Source: Astropecten irregularis (taxonomy: Eukaryota > Echinodermata > Asteroidea > Paxillosida > Astropectinidae). Taken from it: a stretch of 64,000 nucleotides of DNA. Shown here piece after piece: positions 41,801 through 47,439 of this stretch. The notes beneath the pieces were generated by a model, which had not been told where the DNA came from, did no database searches, and saw nothing but the letters and a program-made list of their open reading frames with translations. Position 1 is the first letter of the stretch. Each line of letters begins with the position of its first letter. Made by a program: the position numbers and the translations under genes. The stretch covers positions 10,168,001-10,232,000 of the forward strand of contig OZ020254.1 in the NCBI GenBank assembly GCA_963971285.1, written 5' to 3'.

Positions 41801-44572
41801 ACCTACACCCAACAAAATTCTTCTTTTTCTTTATAATTAATTCCAAATATTTCACAAATAAACAGAGCTGTACATTTACCTGATGTTATTATAATAATGT
41901 ATGCAATGACAATATTCAAAATTCGCTCCATAGAGACAAACAAACACATGTGTGCATAATTCAAATACTATTATATCAATTTGGATGAAATTTTAAGAGC
42001 ATACAATTGAACTACATGTACAGTGTACATGTATGGACCGTCACGGCATTATAATTTATAGATATTTAATATTGGCAGCCAGCCATCACGGTATGAAACA
42101 AATATAGGATCAGTATAGAGAGAAACACACAGTACTATACCGTTGAAGATTTATTCACTGCTGTCTGTTAGTGTTAATACATGACATACAATGGATCGCC
42201 GCTATCAAGAACACTGCTACACCCAACATTTGGCTATATCGAACATACAAGGGCGGCAATTGTTTTGTGTACAAAACAAACAAAAACTTTATGTTCAAAA
42301 TCACTCAAACGATTGCTTTAACAGATGATTTCTGCATACATACACATGTATATATGGATCTTGCCATTTTGCAATAGCAGTCAGTGTAATGTACATGTAA
42401 TGTGTTAGCTACTGTGGCTGACTGGCTGTCCTAAATTGTCAGTTTTAATATTAAGTCATGATAACATTCTTGGCTTGACTGACAATCTTTCACCAGTTTG
42501 AAACTGAATTCTTAGAAATGCTGACTTGTCATACAATTGCTTCAAATGAATATTTCCTCTGGCACTGCAATTTACACGATGCACCATAATGTAAACCCCT
42601 TCCAGAGGCCATACCAATTCAATATTGCGTTTCTCGCAACATGTCAACTCATCAAGGCCTTATTCACGGTGCATCCATCCTGCATTCGAAGCAGTACAAT
42701 CAAATTGAGGCTTGGATTCAAAATACAGTGGAACACCACTATTTACTGGTCGTTCGTTACATGAACAATGTTCAGCAGGCCTATAGGCCTACATATTCAA
42801 ATTGGGGGCCAAGGATGATGTTCGGTATAGCCAAATGTTCGGTATAGCGGAGTTCCTTATCATGGCATTCCACTGTAGTCTGGTACCCATTTTCTTTTTA
42901 GAACTGGTGTTATCTTTTCCAAAGGGTATACAAGGAATGTGACAAAAATGGATGCAACGTGAAAAAGGCCTATTACAGTACTTCTTTCTATTTGATGGGA
43001 TGTCAGGATGCATGTCCACACAAACACCACGCATTTCAAATCAATTTGACTGTGAATTCCCAAAGCAGTTATTGCATTTGCTGCTAATTAATTGCTGGAA
43101 GGCTGGAATGGATATTAGCCATTGTATGCTAAACTGCTGAAGCCAGGCAACAAAAAGGTCACTACAAAGTTAAAATTGGCTGATACCAAACTAATCAGTA
43201 CTACAATGATTAAACTTGCCACAAAAATTTTTTTCAGGCGAAAAAATTTGCAAAATAAAAAATGATTTATTCAAATTCCTGCTTCACTAGCATCACTGCC
43301 ATAGTGCGTAATAGGCCGTGTCCCAAATCTCTGGCTGCGGCTGTAAATTACACACACACACACCTATGGCAGCCACTAGCCAGTGACTGCAGCCGTTTCC
43401 ATAGACTTGTGTGTTATTTGCAGCCGCAGCCACAGCCTTACTTTACGAGAAACACAACCTTTTTTTTTTCATTTGCCAAACGTGACCCAAGTAGATATTT
43501 TTGCAATTTCAACGACACAGCGTACGAGGTCAGTGACCAATTAATTTCTCGCCTGGCTGAATTCAATTCAATTCATAAACACAATTGTACAATGTAGGAT
43601 GCCTGAACCATAACGAGAACCATAAGTGAACGGTGCCCCTCACTTTCATTTCAGGTCAAGTATTTGGTTTATAAATTGAAAAGCAAAAAGGACAAATTAT
43701 CTTCTGAAGGTTTTGTTACAAATTTACATAATTTGAGAGGAAAAAAATCATTCGACGTCAAATATTTTCACTATATACACCATTTTCTTTTTGCAGAATA
43801 ATATGATATTTAAAATACCAATAAATCTGACTCCTGAATTAAAATAAATATAATGCGACGGTTTATTATTTCTAATAATTTACTGCCCAGTGGCTACATA
43901 CATAAATCATTTGTTTTTTATACAACTCTGCATGTAAATATTTTGTATTTTCCATTTTGAGAGCTGTGACAATTTTTCACAAACTTCAAAAAGTTAGCGG
44001 GAAAATCTTCTAAATGTGACTTTACCAATGTCAAAATTAGGCCCTACATGGTGCAACATGCACGTTTCAAGAAAAATGTCACAGCCATATTTTTGTCTGT
44101 ATAAATTCAGCAAATGGTCAAAGACCCATTTTTTAATATCATATGGGCAATGGGAGACTTTGGAGAACCGGTCTTCAAGTCAACAGCGCACGTGCATGCA
44201 ATTGTGAGCATGCACGCGTTGTTTTGTGCCTGCGCTGTTGTGCGTGCGCGTGCGCTGTTGACTTGAAGACGGTTCTCAAAAGTCTCCCATTCATTTGCAC
44301 CTGGATGCTATGAATGCAGTAATATTCCAATTACATGAATACCAAAAGAAACTTTATACAAAATTACAGCAACATTGTCAAAGAATATCAAACAAACAAA
44401 CGAATTACCACCTACTTGCAAGAGTGTAGTCCATATCAAAGCCGAAAAACTTGATCTTTTCCAGGTTGAGACTGCGATTGACAAAGATTCTCTTGTGGGC
44501 CTGTCGCCGGTACTTCTTGTGGTTCTGCGGCCCCATGGGCGATTCTGGGCTCAAGCTGTTCTGGGGATTCAT
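22589..44572 (-). CDS. nt5c2: Cytosolic purine 5'-nucleotidase (cN-II), complete spliced gene
   Basis: Hydrolyses IMP/GMP-type nucleotides to nucleosides in the cytosol and can transfer the phosphate (known for this HAD-superfamily enzyme). Exons on the minus strand: 44572-44416, 41176-41100, 39147-39067, 38126-37976, 37498-37341, 36356-36277, 35320-35260, 34078-34037, optional 33391-33368, 29059-28952, 28304-28067, 27368-27317, 25583-25523, 24946-24889, 23941-23823, 22795-22589. All have AG/GT borders and the phases agree throughout. The product is 549 residues without the optional exon, against 561 in human. HAD motif I is GFDMDYT with Asp46 and Asp48; motif II is VTNSG at Thr247; the motif III lysine is Lys290 in DAKKPLFF; motif IV is GDHIFGDI with Asp349 and Asp354. 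The C terminus keeps MPHESTV but the acidic tail is only four Asp. The start ATG at 44,572 follows an in-frame TAA. Introns are packed with MITEs, SINEs and minisatellites. Confidence 0.95.
22882..23130. mobile_element. Family D hairpin MITE in the last NT5C2 intron
   Basis: GGGGCCAATTTCATGGACCT to AGGGCCGTGAAATTGGCCCC, with GCTTAGCACAAAA near both ends and TTGATATTCATGGTCAGCGA in the middle. Confidence 0.75.
23306..23489. mobile_element. Family E MITE
   Basis: TA-CAGTGGAACGCCACTAAAAT to TTATAGTGGCATTCCACTG-TA; inverted ends with TA on both sides. Interior AGCCAAGGATGATATTCTGT is the family signature. Confidence 0.75.
23500..23780 (+). mobile_element. LINE reverse-transcriptase ORF, 3'-end fragment
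   Basis: The plus-strand frame from about 23,560 to a TAG at 23,777 encodes a peptide with [20 protein letters not shown] and [11 protein letters not shown] at its end. This pattern (arm with GRP-T-Y-D-L, closing R-W-ARLR-T) is typical of the C-terminal end of many animal LINE ORF2 proteins. Only the last 70 or so codons are present; the polymerase domain is missing. It is inserted in the final NT5C2 intron, 43 bases from exon 15 and in the opposite orientation. Just upstream a small (CTGGGTACTGGGTAC)-type repeat occurs. Confidence 0.6.
23823..23941 (-). CDS. nt5c2: NT5C2 exon 15
   Basis: Acceptor TTTGTGACAG|G, donor CTG|GTAAGG. Encodes [18 protein letters not shown] and [16 protein letters not shown], close to human RQTLFASQVMRYADLYAA and [16 protein letters not shown]. 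Confidence 0.95.
24026..24320. mobile_element. Hairpin MITE with TTTCATGGAATCCGTTAC ends
   Basis: Left TATTTCATGGAATCCGTTAC and right TGTAACGGATTCCATGAAAT are inverted. The middle has two more ATTTCATGG-type motifs. It resembles family D in using an 'ATTTCATG(A/G)A' end, but the interior differs. Confidence 0.6.
24404..24600. mobile_element. Family D-like MITE, degenerate
   Basis: CCCAAATTTCATGAAGTTGC at the left and TGCTGGCCCCTGGG at the right, with GCTAAGC motifs and ATATTCATTACTTGTGATTG between. Abuts the next family D element. Confidence 0.5.
24598..24848. mobile_element. Family D hairpin MITE
   Basis: GGGTCCAATTTCATAGAGCT to AGCAGCTCAATGAAATTGGC. Long inverted ends (CTGCTTAAGCACC against GCTTAATTAAGCAG). 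Lies 40 bases from NT5C2 exon 14. Confidence 0.75.
24889..24946 (-). CDS. nt5c2: NT5C2 exon 14
   Basis: Acceptor CCCTCTACAG, donor AGTG|GTAAGG. Encodes [20 protein letters not shown], parallel to human VTHDMDMCYGMMGSLFRSG. Confidence 0.95.
25085..25205 (+). repeat. Family C repeat
   Basis: GATCCTGCTAGGATCAAAACGCATCAGGCCCTCC, then AACTCCAAGCATTT, TTTCAGGTCATTACTTTGGC and TGATGAGCAGTTTGAAGCAG in the family order. Confidence 0.7.
25340..25480 (-). repeat. Family H repeat, inverted
   Basis: CCACATACCAATTGTCACCA and TGCAAAGCCTC are the complement of the 9.18-kb block. GAAGTGCGAAAGTACAAACA is shared with 36.2 kb. Confidence 0.6.
25523..25583 (-). CDS. nt5c2: NT5C2 exon 13
   Basis: Acceptor TCTTTTTGTAG, donor ATACAG|GTATGG. 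Encodes [20 protein letters not shown], matching human [21 protein letters not shown]. Confidence 0.9.
25640..25975 (+). repeat. Tandem array of family C units
   Basis: About six copies of the pattern GAGAAAGGTCCTGC(T/C)AGGATCGAAACGTC occur in direct orientation, with spacers of 35-120 bases. Each unit forms the small hairpin GGTCC/GATCC-TGCTA-GGATC followed at once by GAAACGTC. The spacer AGCCTTTGAGAACAACTTCTGAATTGAA is itself repeated. Confidence 0.7.
26011..27019. mobile_element. Giant 1,009-bp foldback element (CAGGGTGTCCC ends)
   Basis: TA-CAGGGTGTCCCAGAAAAAAC at the left and GTTTTTTCTGGGACACCCTG-TA at the right. The arms, about 26,011-26,345 and 26,690-27,019, are near-complementary throughout, for example CTCAGCTTTCATTTGGTACCA against TGGTATCAAATGAAAGCTGAG. 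The 345-bp loop contains a third, diverged copy of part of an arm (AGTGTGAAGTATGAATCTCA). TA at both edges points to Tc1/mariner-type insertion. No transposase frame. It occupies the NT5C2 intron between exons 12 and 13. Confidence 0.8.
27249..27268. repeat. Poly-C tract
   Basis: Near-pure C run 50 bases from NT5C2 exon 12. Confidence 0.8.
27317..27368 (-). CDS. nt5c2: NT5C2 exon 12
   Basis: Acceptor TTCTCGTCAG, donor TATAA|GTGAGT. Encodes [17 protein letters not shown], matching human LFEELQSLDIFLAELYK. Confidence 0.92.
27689..27832. mobile_element. Short hAT-like MITE
   Basis: Left CAGGGGTCGATTTTACGAA and right GGTAAAATTGATCCCTG are inverted. Inner arms TAGGGCT/AGCCCTA and TTACGAAGT-type motifs are repeated. 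Flanks AATAACTT and AATTAAGT are a poor 8-bp pair. Confidence 0.5.
27885..28022. repeat. Family C, head-to-head inverted pair
   Basis: CTTGGAATTAGGAGGGCCTGA with GATCCTAGCAGGATC on the left faces GATCCTGCTAGGATC with GGCCCTTCTAACTCCAAG on the right, across an A-rich linker. The right copy ends 45 bases before NT5C2 exon 11. Confidence 0.7.
28067..28304 (-). CDS. nt5c2: NT5C2 exon 11 (catalytic motif IV)
   Basis: Acceptor TCTCTTCCTAG, donor AGAA|GTACGG (a weaker donor). Encodes [18 protein letters not shown], the motif [18 protein letters not shown], and [15 protein letters not shown]. The two motif IV aspartates bind the magnesium ion. Very close to the human sequence. Confidence 0.97.
28442..28495. 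repeat. 54-bp sequence identical to 25,740-25,793
   Basis: The block beginning TTGCCGTCGACCCTGTCCAG and ending AAAAAAAATTAA is the same at both sites with no visible mismatch, although all nearby repeats are diverged. Confidence 0.85.
28952..29059 (-). CDS. nt5c2: NT5C2 exon 10 (catalytic lysine)
   Basis: Acceptor TTTTCTTCAG, donor GACCTG|GTGAGT. Encodes [18 protein letters not shown] and GTILRQVDL. Lys290 in DAKKPLFF corresponds to human Lys292. Confidence 0.96.
29168..29396. mobile_element. Family J hairpin MITE (GGCCTTT...GGCTC ends)
   Basis: Left GGGGCCTTTCTCAAAGCTCG-GCTCC and right GGAGCC...AAGCTTTGAGAAAGGCCCC are inverted. Interior AGCCAAAAGTCTCTATTTTG and GATACCCGTAAT are shared with 34.35, 44.78 and 63.5 kb. 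Confidence 0.7.
29748..29826 (+). repeat. 15-bp tandem repeat (ACACCAAAACAAAAA)
   Basis: At least four near-perfect units, bounded by related A-rich sequence. Confidence 0.85.
30864..30891 (+). repeat. (CATGT)n microsatellite
   Basis: Five perfect units. Confidence 0.85.
31238..31871. mobile_element. GC-rich foldback element, 634 bp
   Basis: Left CCTAGGTCACATTTGC and right GCAAATGTGACCGAGG are inverted with one mismatch. The interior is full of GCGGCCGCC and TTGCCGC motifs, unlike the AT-rich surroundings. The long minus-strand open frame across it follows from low stop-codon frequency in GC-rich DNA. No duplication clear enough for a superfamily call. Confidence 0.6.
31921..32104. mobile_element. 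Family K MITE (AATAGCACTCCGCACTT ends)
   Basis: AATAGCACTCCGCACTTGCG to TTAGTGCGGAGCACTATT. Shares GATGTCATTAGTGCGG-type right end, ATCTCAGACAAA and GCAAACGTGTGGT with the copy at 40.31-40.48 kb. Confidence 0.7.
32330..32495. mobile_element. Family E MITE, degraded
   Basis: TATAGTGATCTTAATGAACAATGTTCAG, AGCCAAGGATGATGTTCAAC and AATGTTTGGTATAGCATTCTACTGTA follow the family order, but the left end is eroded. Confidence 0.5.
32589..32924. mobile_element. Family A palindromic MITE, copy 6
   Basis: TTAAAGGTAATATCATACTT to CTACCAAAGTATGATCC; the last few bases and right TTAA are lost. The central GATCTTCCGAAGATCAAAAC palindrome is clear. Confidence 0.7.
33368..33391 (-). CDS. nt5c2: Possible 24-base cassette microexon of NT5C2
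   Basis: Acceptor GTCTCTTGATCTCAG and donor ATG|GTAAGAC enclose exactly 24 bases, phase 0, encoding CSPGPSSM. Inclusion places these residues between FPHGAL (exon 8) and PSTPHKQW (exon 10). Skipping it gives a gap-free alignment with human FPHGPKPGSSHRPW, so it would be an optional insertion in a surface loop between motifs II and III. Chance AG...GT pairs are common, hence the modest confidence. Confidence 0.35.
33488..33765. mobile_element. Family A MITE, strongly degraded copy 7
   Basis: GGTAACATACCCGAACAGAAATGTTCACAG, GTGTATTTATCCAGAAATTAG and GATCTCGGGGTAAGATCGAA follow the family order. Both termini are eroded. Confidence 0.45.
34037..34078 (-). CDS. nt5c2: NT5C2 exon 8
   Basis: Acceptor CTCTCTTGCAG, donor CCCTG|GTAAGA. 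Encodes [14 protein letters not shown]; human [12 protein letters not shown] is identical over 12 residues. Confidence 0.95.
34350..34565. mobile_element. Family J hairpin MITE
   Basis: GGGGCCTTTTCCAAACCTCG-GCTCCGGCTC at the left, GGAGCCAGAGCCTGAGCCTC at the right. Interior AACCGCAGCCAAAAGCCTCT and GATACCCGTTATTTTAGAAT. Confidence 0.7.
34797..35090. mobile_element. Family B SINE, head-to-head dimer
   Basis: The antisense tRNA-like unit (AAATTGACTGGAACAGGATT through CAACTGAGCTATCCAGTCCT) is followed by the linker CGAGTGGTTTCATG...AACGAACAAAGATAATTGACT. A sense unit follows (GACTGGATAGGTCAGTTGTT through GGTTCGAATCCCGCTCCAGC) with tail TTTCTTTGTTCACTTTTCAATGA. Confidence 0.75.
35260..35320 (-). 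CDS. nt5c2: NT5C2 exon 7 (motif II)
   Basis: Acceptor TCTTCATCAG, donor ACAGAG|GTAGGC. Encodes [20 protein letters not shown]; human has MKEVGKVFLATNSDYKYTD. The motif II Thr-Asn is kept, while the residue after TNS is Gly instead of Asp. Confidence 0.95.
35411..35925 (+). repeat. 21-bp minisatellite in NT5C2 intron 6
   Basis: About 23 units of the consensus CATTGCCTTGGTGCCCCTGGT, with variants (CCCTGATGCTCCTTGT, ACCTTGGAGCCCC). Because 21 is a multiple of three, every frame without a stop stays open, which yields long but meaningless open frames of 7-residue repeats on both strands. Confidence 0.92.
36106..36260. repeat. Family H inverted repeat
   Basis: TATGTGGATTGGTTTGCGGAAACACC at the left is answered by GGTGTTTCCGCAAACCGATCCACATA at the right, about 90 bases later. 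It ends 16 bases before NT5C2 exon 6, so the stem lies within the intron just beyond that exon's donor. Confidence 0.75.
36277..36356 (-). CDS. nt5c2: NT5C2 exon 6
   Basis: Acceptor GGTTTGAATTTCAG, donor AAAG|GTATGT. Encodes [18 protein letters not shown] and PRLPTLLQR, close to human GSLKEKTVENLEKYVVKD. Confidence 0.96.
36415..36612 (+). mobile_element. Family B tRNA-derived SINE
   Basis: Leader GCGAGTGGTTTCATGGCTTC and ATAATTGACTATTAGGGACA. Head GGCTGAATAGCTCAATGGGA through GGTTTGAATCCCGCTCCAG, then tail TTTTCTTTGTTCACTTTTCAATGAC. Confidence 0.8.
36634..37313. mobile_element. Family A MITE, copy 8, split by a hAT MITE
   Basis: TTAAAGGTGATATCATACTT at the left; TGCTACCAATGATACTACCTTGAA at the right. 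The element is interrupted at 36,739-37,070. Without the insert it has the usual length of about 340 bases. Confidence 0.75.
36739..37070. mobile_element. hAT MITE nested in family A copy 8
   Basis: Ends CAGGGCTCTAGCCA and TGGCTAGAACCCTG are inverted with one mismatch. It is flanked by a perfect 8-bp duplication, ACGGTGAC (36,731-36,738 and 37,071-37,078). Length 332 bp, no coding capacity. These are textbook hAT features. Confidence 0.88.
37341..37498 (-). CDS. nt5c2: NT5C2 exon 5
   Basis: Acceptor TTTGTTTGCACAG, donor ATGGGG|GTAAGA. Encodes [20 protein letters not shown] and a stretch ending [14 protein letters not shown]. The human counterpart is [13 protein letters not shown], ending FQDVRDAVDWVHYKG. 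Two residues longer than human in the middle. Confidence 0.96.
37680..37858 (-). repeat. Same 21-bp minisatellite, opposite orientation
   Basis: About eight units of GGCACCAAGGCAATGACCAGA, the complement of the 35.4-kb consensus. It lies in intron 4 on the other side of exons 5 and 6. Confidence 0.9.
37976..38126 (-). CDS. nt5c2: NT5C2 exon 4
   Basis: Acceptor TTTACTGATGACAG, donor CTACCAG|GTGAGA. Encodes [30 protein letters not shown] and [11 protein letters not shown], matching human VDAYGNLLVCAHGFNFI and [10 protein letters not shown]. Confidence 0.96.
38466..38795 (-). mobile_element. tRNA-derived SINE with ATT-repeat tail
   Basis: Read on the minus strand: tRNA-like head with GATCTTGTGGTCAATCTACAG and B box GGGTTCGAATCCACC, then CCTTGGGCAAGACGCTTTGT. 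The tail is GAATGGCGCTATAAAAAACC followed by TATTATTATT. The body-plus-tail arrangement is a standard SINE. Confidence 0.7.
38856..38887. repeat. (ATT)n microsatellite
   Basis: About ten perfect triplets, preceded by SINE/LINE tail-like sequence (AGTAGCTGTGCAATATAAAT). Confidence 0.85.
39067..39147 (-). CDS. nt5c2: NT5C2 exon 3
   Basis: Acceptor TTATTCAACAG, donor CTCAAG|GTATGC. Encodes [20 protein letters not shown] and TYGNLLK; human ELLSFAYDSTFPTRGLVFD and YGNLLK. Confidence 0.96.
39196..39385 (+). mobile_element. Family B tRNA-derived SINE
   Basis: GACAATTGACTATTAGGGAC leader; ATATAGCTCAGTTGGTAGCG and GGTTTGAATCCTGCTGCAG head; CTTTATACACTTTTCAATGA and CCCTTGTGGTTGTTTGATGA tail. Confidence 0.78.
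40311..40484. mobile_element. Family K MITE
   Basis: AATAGCACTCCGCACTTGTG to AAGTGCGGAGCGCTATT. The flanks share CCCTGATGGcAtCAAGT / CCCTGATGGtAaCAAGTG, an unusually long near-duplication. Confidence 0.7.
41100..41176 (-). CDS. nt5c2: NT5C2 exon 2
   Basis: Acceptor GAATTATTTTCAG, donor CCTCAG|GTTTGT. Encodes [18 protein letters not shown] and VSIGYPQ; human YKSPEYESLGFELTVERL and VSIGYPQ. The codon spanning the junction with exon 1 is ATG (Met, where human has Val). Confidence 0.97.
41228..41305 (+). mobile_element. Family B SINE tail fragment
   Basis: TTTCTTTGTTCACTTTTCAATGACTTTAAATTCAGTCAG and TGTTTGATGATTA without a tRNA head. Confidence 0.55.
41391..41632 (+). mobile_element. Family B tRNA-derived SINE
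   Basis: Long copy from ATCCTTGGGCGTGTTGGAAT through GGTTTCATGGCTTCTGACTG and AGATAATTGACTATTAGGGA. Head CAGGTAGCCCAGTTGGAAGA to GGTTCGAATCCTGCTCCAGT. Tail CAGTCAGTTTCCCCTTGTGG. Confidence 0.8.
42726..42875. mobile_element. Family E MITE
   Basis: TA-CAGTGGAACACCACTATTTA to TTATCATGGCATTCCACTG-TA; interior GCCAAGGATGATGTTCGGTA. Confidence 0.75.
43311..43442. mobile_element. Hairpin MITE with GGCTGCGGCTG ends
   Basis: CTGGCTGCGGCTGTAAATTACACACACA at the left against TGTGTGTTATTTGCAGCCGCAGCCACAG at the right. Confidence 0.55.
44149..44291. mobile_element. Compact GC-rich hairpin (MITE) in NT5C2 intron 1 region
   Basis: AATGGGAGACTTTGGAGAACCGGTCTTCAAGTCAACAGCGCACG is inverted at the far end as CGTGCGCTGTTGACTTGAAGACGGTTCTCAAAAGTCTCCCATT. 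Arms of about 45 bases with a short loop. A one-armed fragment is at 62,511-62,575. Confidence 0.75.
44416..44572 (-). CDS. nt5c2: NT5C2 first coding exon (motif I)
   Basis: ATG at 44,572; in-frame TAA 24 bases upstream; acceptor TTTTTGTTGTACCACAG at about 44,606 (or a second AG at 44,597) shows that an untranslated exon precedes it. Donor GCAA|GTAGGT. Encodes [18 protein letters not shown] and [12 protein letters not shown]; Asp46 is the predicted phosphoryl acceptor and Asp48 the general acid. The first 18 residues are not conserved. Confidence 0.97.
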
Positions 44573-44779
44573 CGTGGTGACTTTGATCGGAGGTTACTGT
44601 GGTGACTGTGGTACAACAAAAATGAAAACACAAAATATGTACCTGTAATGAACTAACACCAAAACAGAGCAAAAATATGTTGACAATAAAAGCCCCCAAA
44701 AGCCCGAAAGTACATTGACTGGGAAATAAAGTTTGGCATTTTAGCTAATTTTGTGAAAAGGAGGAAACTGTGTCAACCA

Positions 44780-45000
44780 GGGCCCTTTTCTAAACCTCAG
44801 CTCCGGCTCCAGCTATGTCATCCGAAAATATAGGTTGTGCTTTTCTCATTGAAGCTGAAGCTCTGTTTTCGTTTTCAAACCAGAGAATCTACTCCCAAAC
44901 CGCAGCCAAAAGCCTCTATTTTGAAACCCGTTATTCTAAAATCTATTCACCAAATGGAGCTAAAGACTGAGCTGGAGCCGAGGTTTGGAAAAGGGCCCAT
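44780..45000. mobile_element. Family J hairpin MITE
   Basis: GGGCCCTTTTCTAAACCTCAG-CTCCGGCTCC to GGAGCCGAGGTTTGGAAAAGGGCCC; the best-preserved copy of this family. Confidence 0.8.
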
Positions 45001-45461
45001 GAGACCTTGAATTTCACAGGGTCATCTGGCCACTCTTGCCTTGGTCATTGCAAAGAAACACTCTTCTGAAAATGGGCAGGCTTATCTGCTGCAATAGCAC
45101 TAAAGTACTAAGACAAACAGATTACCAGCACATAAATCCATTTATAATATTCTGATGCTGCCAGGTATGTCACCAGTGATAATATAAACTGTGTGATTCT
45201 ATGCTGCTATCAAATGCCAACAGAACTTGGTTCAAAGTTTGTTGTGATAAAGCCTAAAACAAAACATCAATTACTACAAGCCAGACCACTCCCCCTGACC
45301 ACACTTGCCCACCTCTATCCTCTCTTTGTGAACGTGCCTTTTGTGGCCCCTCTTTATTGCATGCTTTCCCTGTTTCCCTGGTCACTCTGTCCCCCTTTTG
45401 CTCTGATCCTCTCATCCATGTATCTTTACTTGCACTTTCTTCTCCTCTTGTCATTTAGCCT

Positions 45462-45600
45462 TTCAGAAAGATCCTGCTAGGATCGAAATGTCAGGCCCTC
45501 TTACAAGTAACTCCAAACATTTAATATATTTCGGATCATTATTTTGGTTGATGAGCAGTTTCCAGCATTTTATTACTTGTATTGAAAATATCAATTTACT
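45462..45600 (+). repeat. Family C repeat
   Basis: CAGAAAGATCCTGCTAGGATCGAAATGTCAGGCCCTC, then AACTCCAAACATTTAATATATTTCGG, ATTTTGGTTGATGAGCAGTT. Confidence 0.7.
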
Positions 45601-45677
45601 ATAATAACATCATGATGAATCAAATAATATAAAGTATATTTAAAATTTAACCAATTGTTTCTATATAAAGTGATTAA

Positions 45678-45990
45678 TTAAAAGTACTATCATACGTTGG
45701 TAGGATACCGCAACAGAAATCTCCACGGATTTACCTATAACTTACAGGATATAAAGATGGTGATGGTAGAAACATACAATTACAAATTTTCTACCTAGAA
45801 TACTGTATATTTAACCAGAAAAGTGTAAAACCATTGACCAAAATGTTTATCTTTTAGACATAAAAAAAAAAGGTGAAAAGATTAAAAAATACTGTGGGCT
45901 TTTTTCACTGTTTTCTCAAGAAGTGGTCACCGTATAGGACTGAAAATTTCACAGATGACTGTTACCGTGATTTCCTTGATATTTTTGCCA
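45678..45990. mobile_element. Family A MITE, copy 9, right end missing
   Basis: TTAAAAGTACTATCATACGT to TTTCACAGATGACTGTTACC and CTTGATATTTTTGCC, where it runs into an unrelated repeat. Confidence 0.65.
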
Positions 45991-46349
45991 TAGTTTCCGC
46001 CATCTTGGTTGGCAAAAACTCAGGATGTTGCGTTGCAAAAGAAAGGTCTATTATTTCTTCTTTTATGAAACCAATAGCCCCAACTAGATTAAAAAAGAAG
46101 ACATCTTGCCATCTCTTCTTCAACATGTCTTGCAGAAAGTAAGGCTTGCGACCACCACCAAATGAATCCATAGAAACCTTCCCTTATACACGTTTCTGGA
46201 CTGCAGTGCGTTTAACTCCGTACACTTGACAGTTGACAGGCCTTTTTCAGTCCCATTTTGCCTTCTTTTACTGCTTTAACTGCATCCCCCAAAGCTTCTT
46301 TGGTATACGACAAATATTTGTTAGATTTCCGTTTGTATTTGCACACCAT
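45990..46349 (-). pseudogene. Pogo/Tigger-like transposase fragment (HTH_psq region)
   Basis: ATG at 46,349 opens 45 codons (stop at 46,212) beginning MVCKYKRKSN and containing EALGDAVKAVKEGKMGLKKA. This matches the psq-type helix-turn-helix of pogo/Tigger and CENP-B-like DNA transposases (basic start, then AVxAVxxGKxSxxKAA). The usual VPxSTL continuation is lost by frame damage, though a later piece with SFGGGRKPYF (46,169 on) may continue it. The DDE domain is missing. Below about 46,054 the sequence becomes the dispersed repeat also seen at 0.4 kb. Confidence 0.5.
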
Positions 46350-46559
46350 GTTGCAAAAACAAGACGATAAAGGTGCAGATGGCTTGAGGTGCAGAAAAGA
46401 TCATTCACTCTGAAAAATAATCAAATAAAGAAATTCAATATTAAAACATGCTGAACCAAACACTGGCAAACAGTGATGTATGCATGTATTTCAACTAAAT
46501 CATCATAATTTGTATCATTTCTAACAACTACTGTATCTGACTATCAGGATCTTTATCGA

Positions 46560-46700
46560 AGGCTTTGATAAAAATTCTGCTAGGATCGAAACGCATCAGC
46601 CCTCCTAGTCCTAACTCCAGAGTCCAAGTATTTTATAAATTTCAGGTCATTATTTCGGCTGATGATGAACAGTTTGCAGCAGCTCATTATTTGTATCAAT
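46560..46700 (+). repeat. Family C repeat
   Basis: ATTCTGCTAGGATCGAAACGCATCAGCCCTCC, TTTCAGGTCATTATTTCGGC, TGAACAGTTTGCAGCAG. Confidence 0.6.
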
Positions 46701-47159
46701 TAGGCCTAACTGATAAAATTTGTTAAAAGTGTAGATAAATCTACATGACTGCAAGAAAATCATTGTTTAACAAGGGGCCTCTTTAGCCCCAATGGCTATT
46801 TTGCATTCAGACCCATTTATTTAAAACAAATCATGAAATGTACTTCATTATATTGGTGTGTACAATGAATACTTACTAAAATAATCACACAAAGAAAAAG
46901 AGTGTTAGGTAGATACAGTAAGTACTTACATTTCCAAAATGGACACGCCGGGTTTTCCCAGATGCAATTTTTGGGTACAATTGGGTCTTCCAGCTCCTCC
47001 GTTCTCTCTGCAGTTAAGTATCAACTGGATATTAAAAGTGCGCATGTACTTTATAGGCTATGTGCTCACAAGTGCTCACATATGGTAAAAGTACTTCAAA
47101 AGTTCAACTTTTGTGACCTTGCATAGTACTGAGTAAGAATCCATTTGGTGGCCTCTTTC

Positions 47160-47435
47160 ACCCCAGGGCCTGCATTAGTCCATCTAGCCCTTTTCACACT
47201 GCAGAGCCAATCACTGGGGGGAAATAAATACCCAGGAAATTCCTGAGGATTTTTACCCCACCAACACCCCAGCAACCATTCACACTAGACCCATGGTAAC
47301 TTCCAGGGACACTATTTCACTAGTTGCTTTTCCCCCGGGAAAAACGTAAAAACCCTGGGGATTTCGGCTTTAACCCTACTCCTGAGCAGGGGTAAATATT
47401 CCCCTGGGAAAGGCTATTCAGGGGGAAATACCCAA
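47160..47435. repeat. CCCCAGG/CCTGGGG-rich foldback segment
   Basis: AGCCCTTTTCACACTGC at the left; CCCCTGGGAAAGGC near the right. Interior has many CCCAGGAA, CCTGGGG, GGGGAAATA motifs in both orientations. Likely a MITE without clear ends. Confidence 0.35.
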
Positions 47436-47439
47436 TCTT

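Noticed and set aside
45193-45480. 95-codon plus-strand frame
   Set aside because: Hydrophobic Leu/Pro/Ser-rich translation of pyrimidine-rich intron sequence, with no partner splice sites, in the intron of a minus-strand gene.
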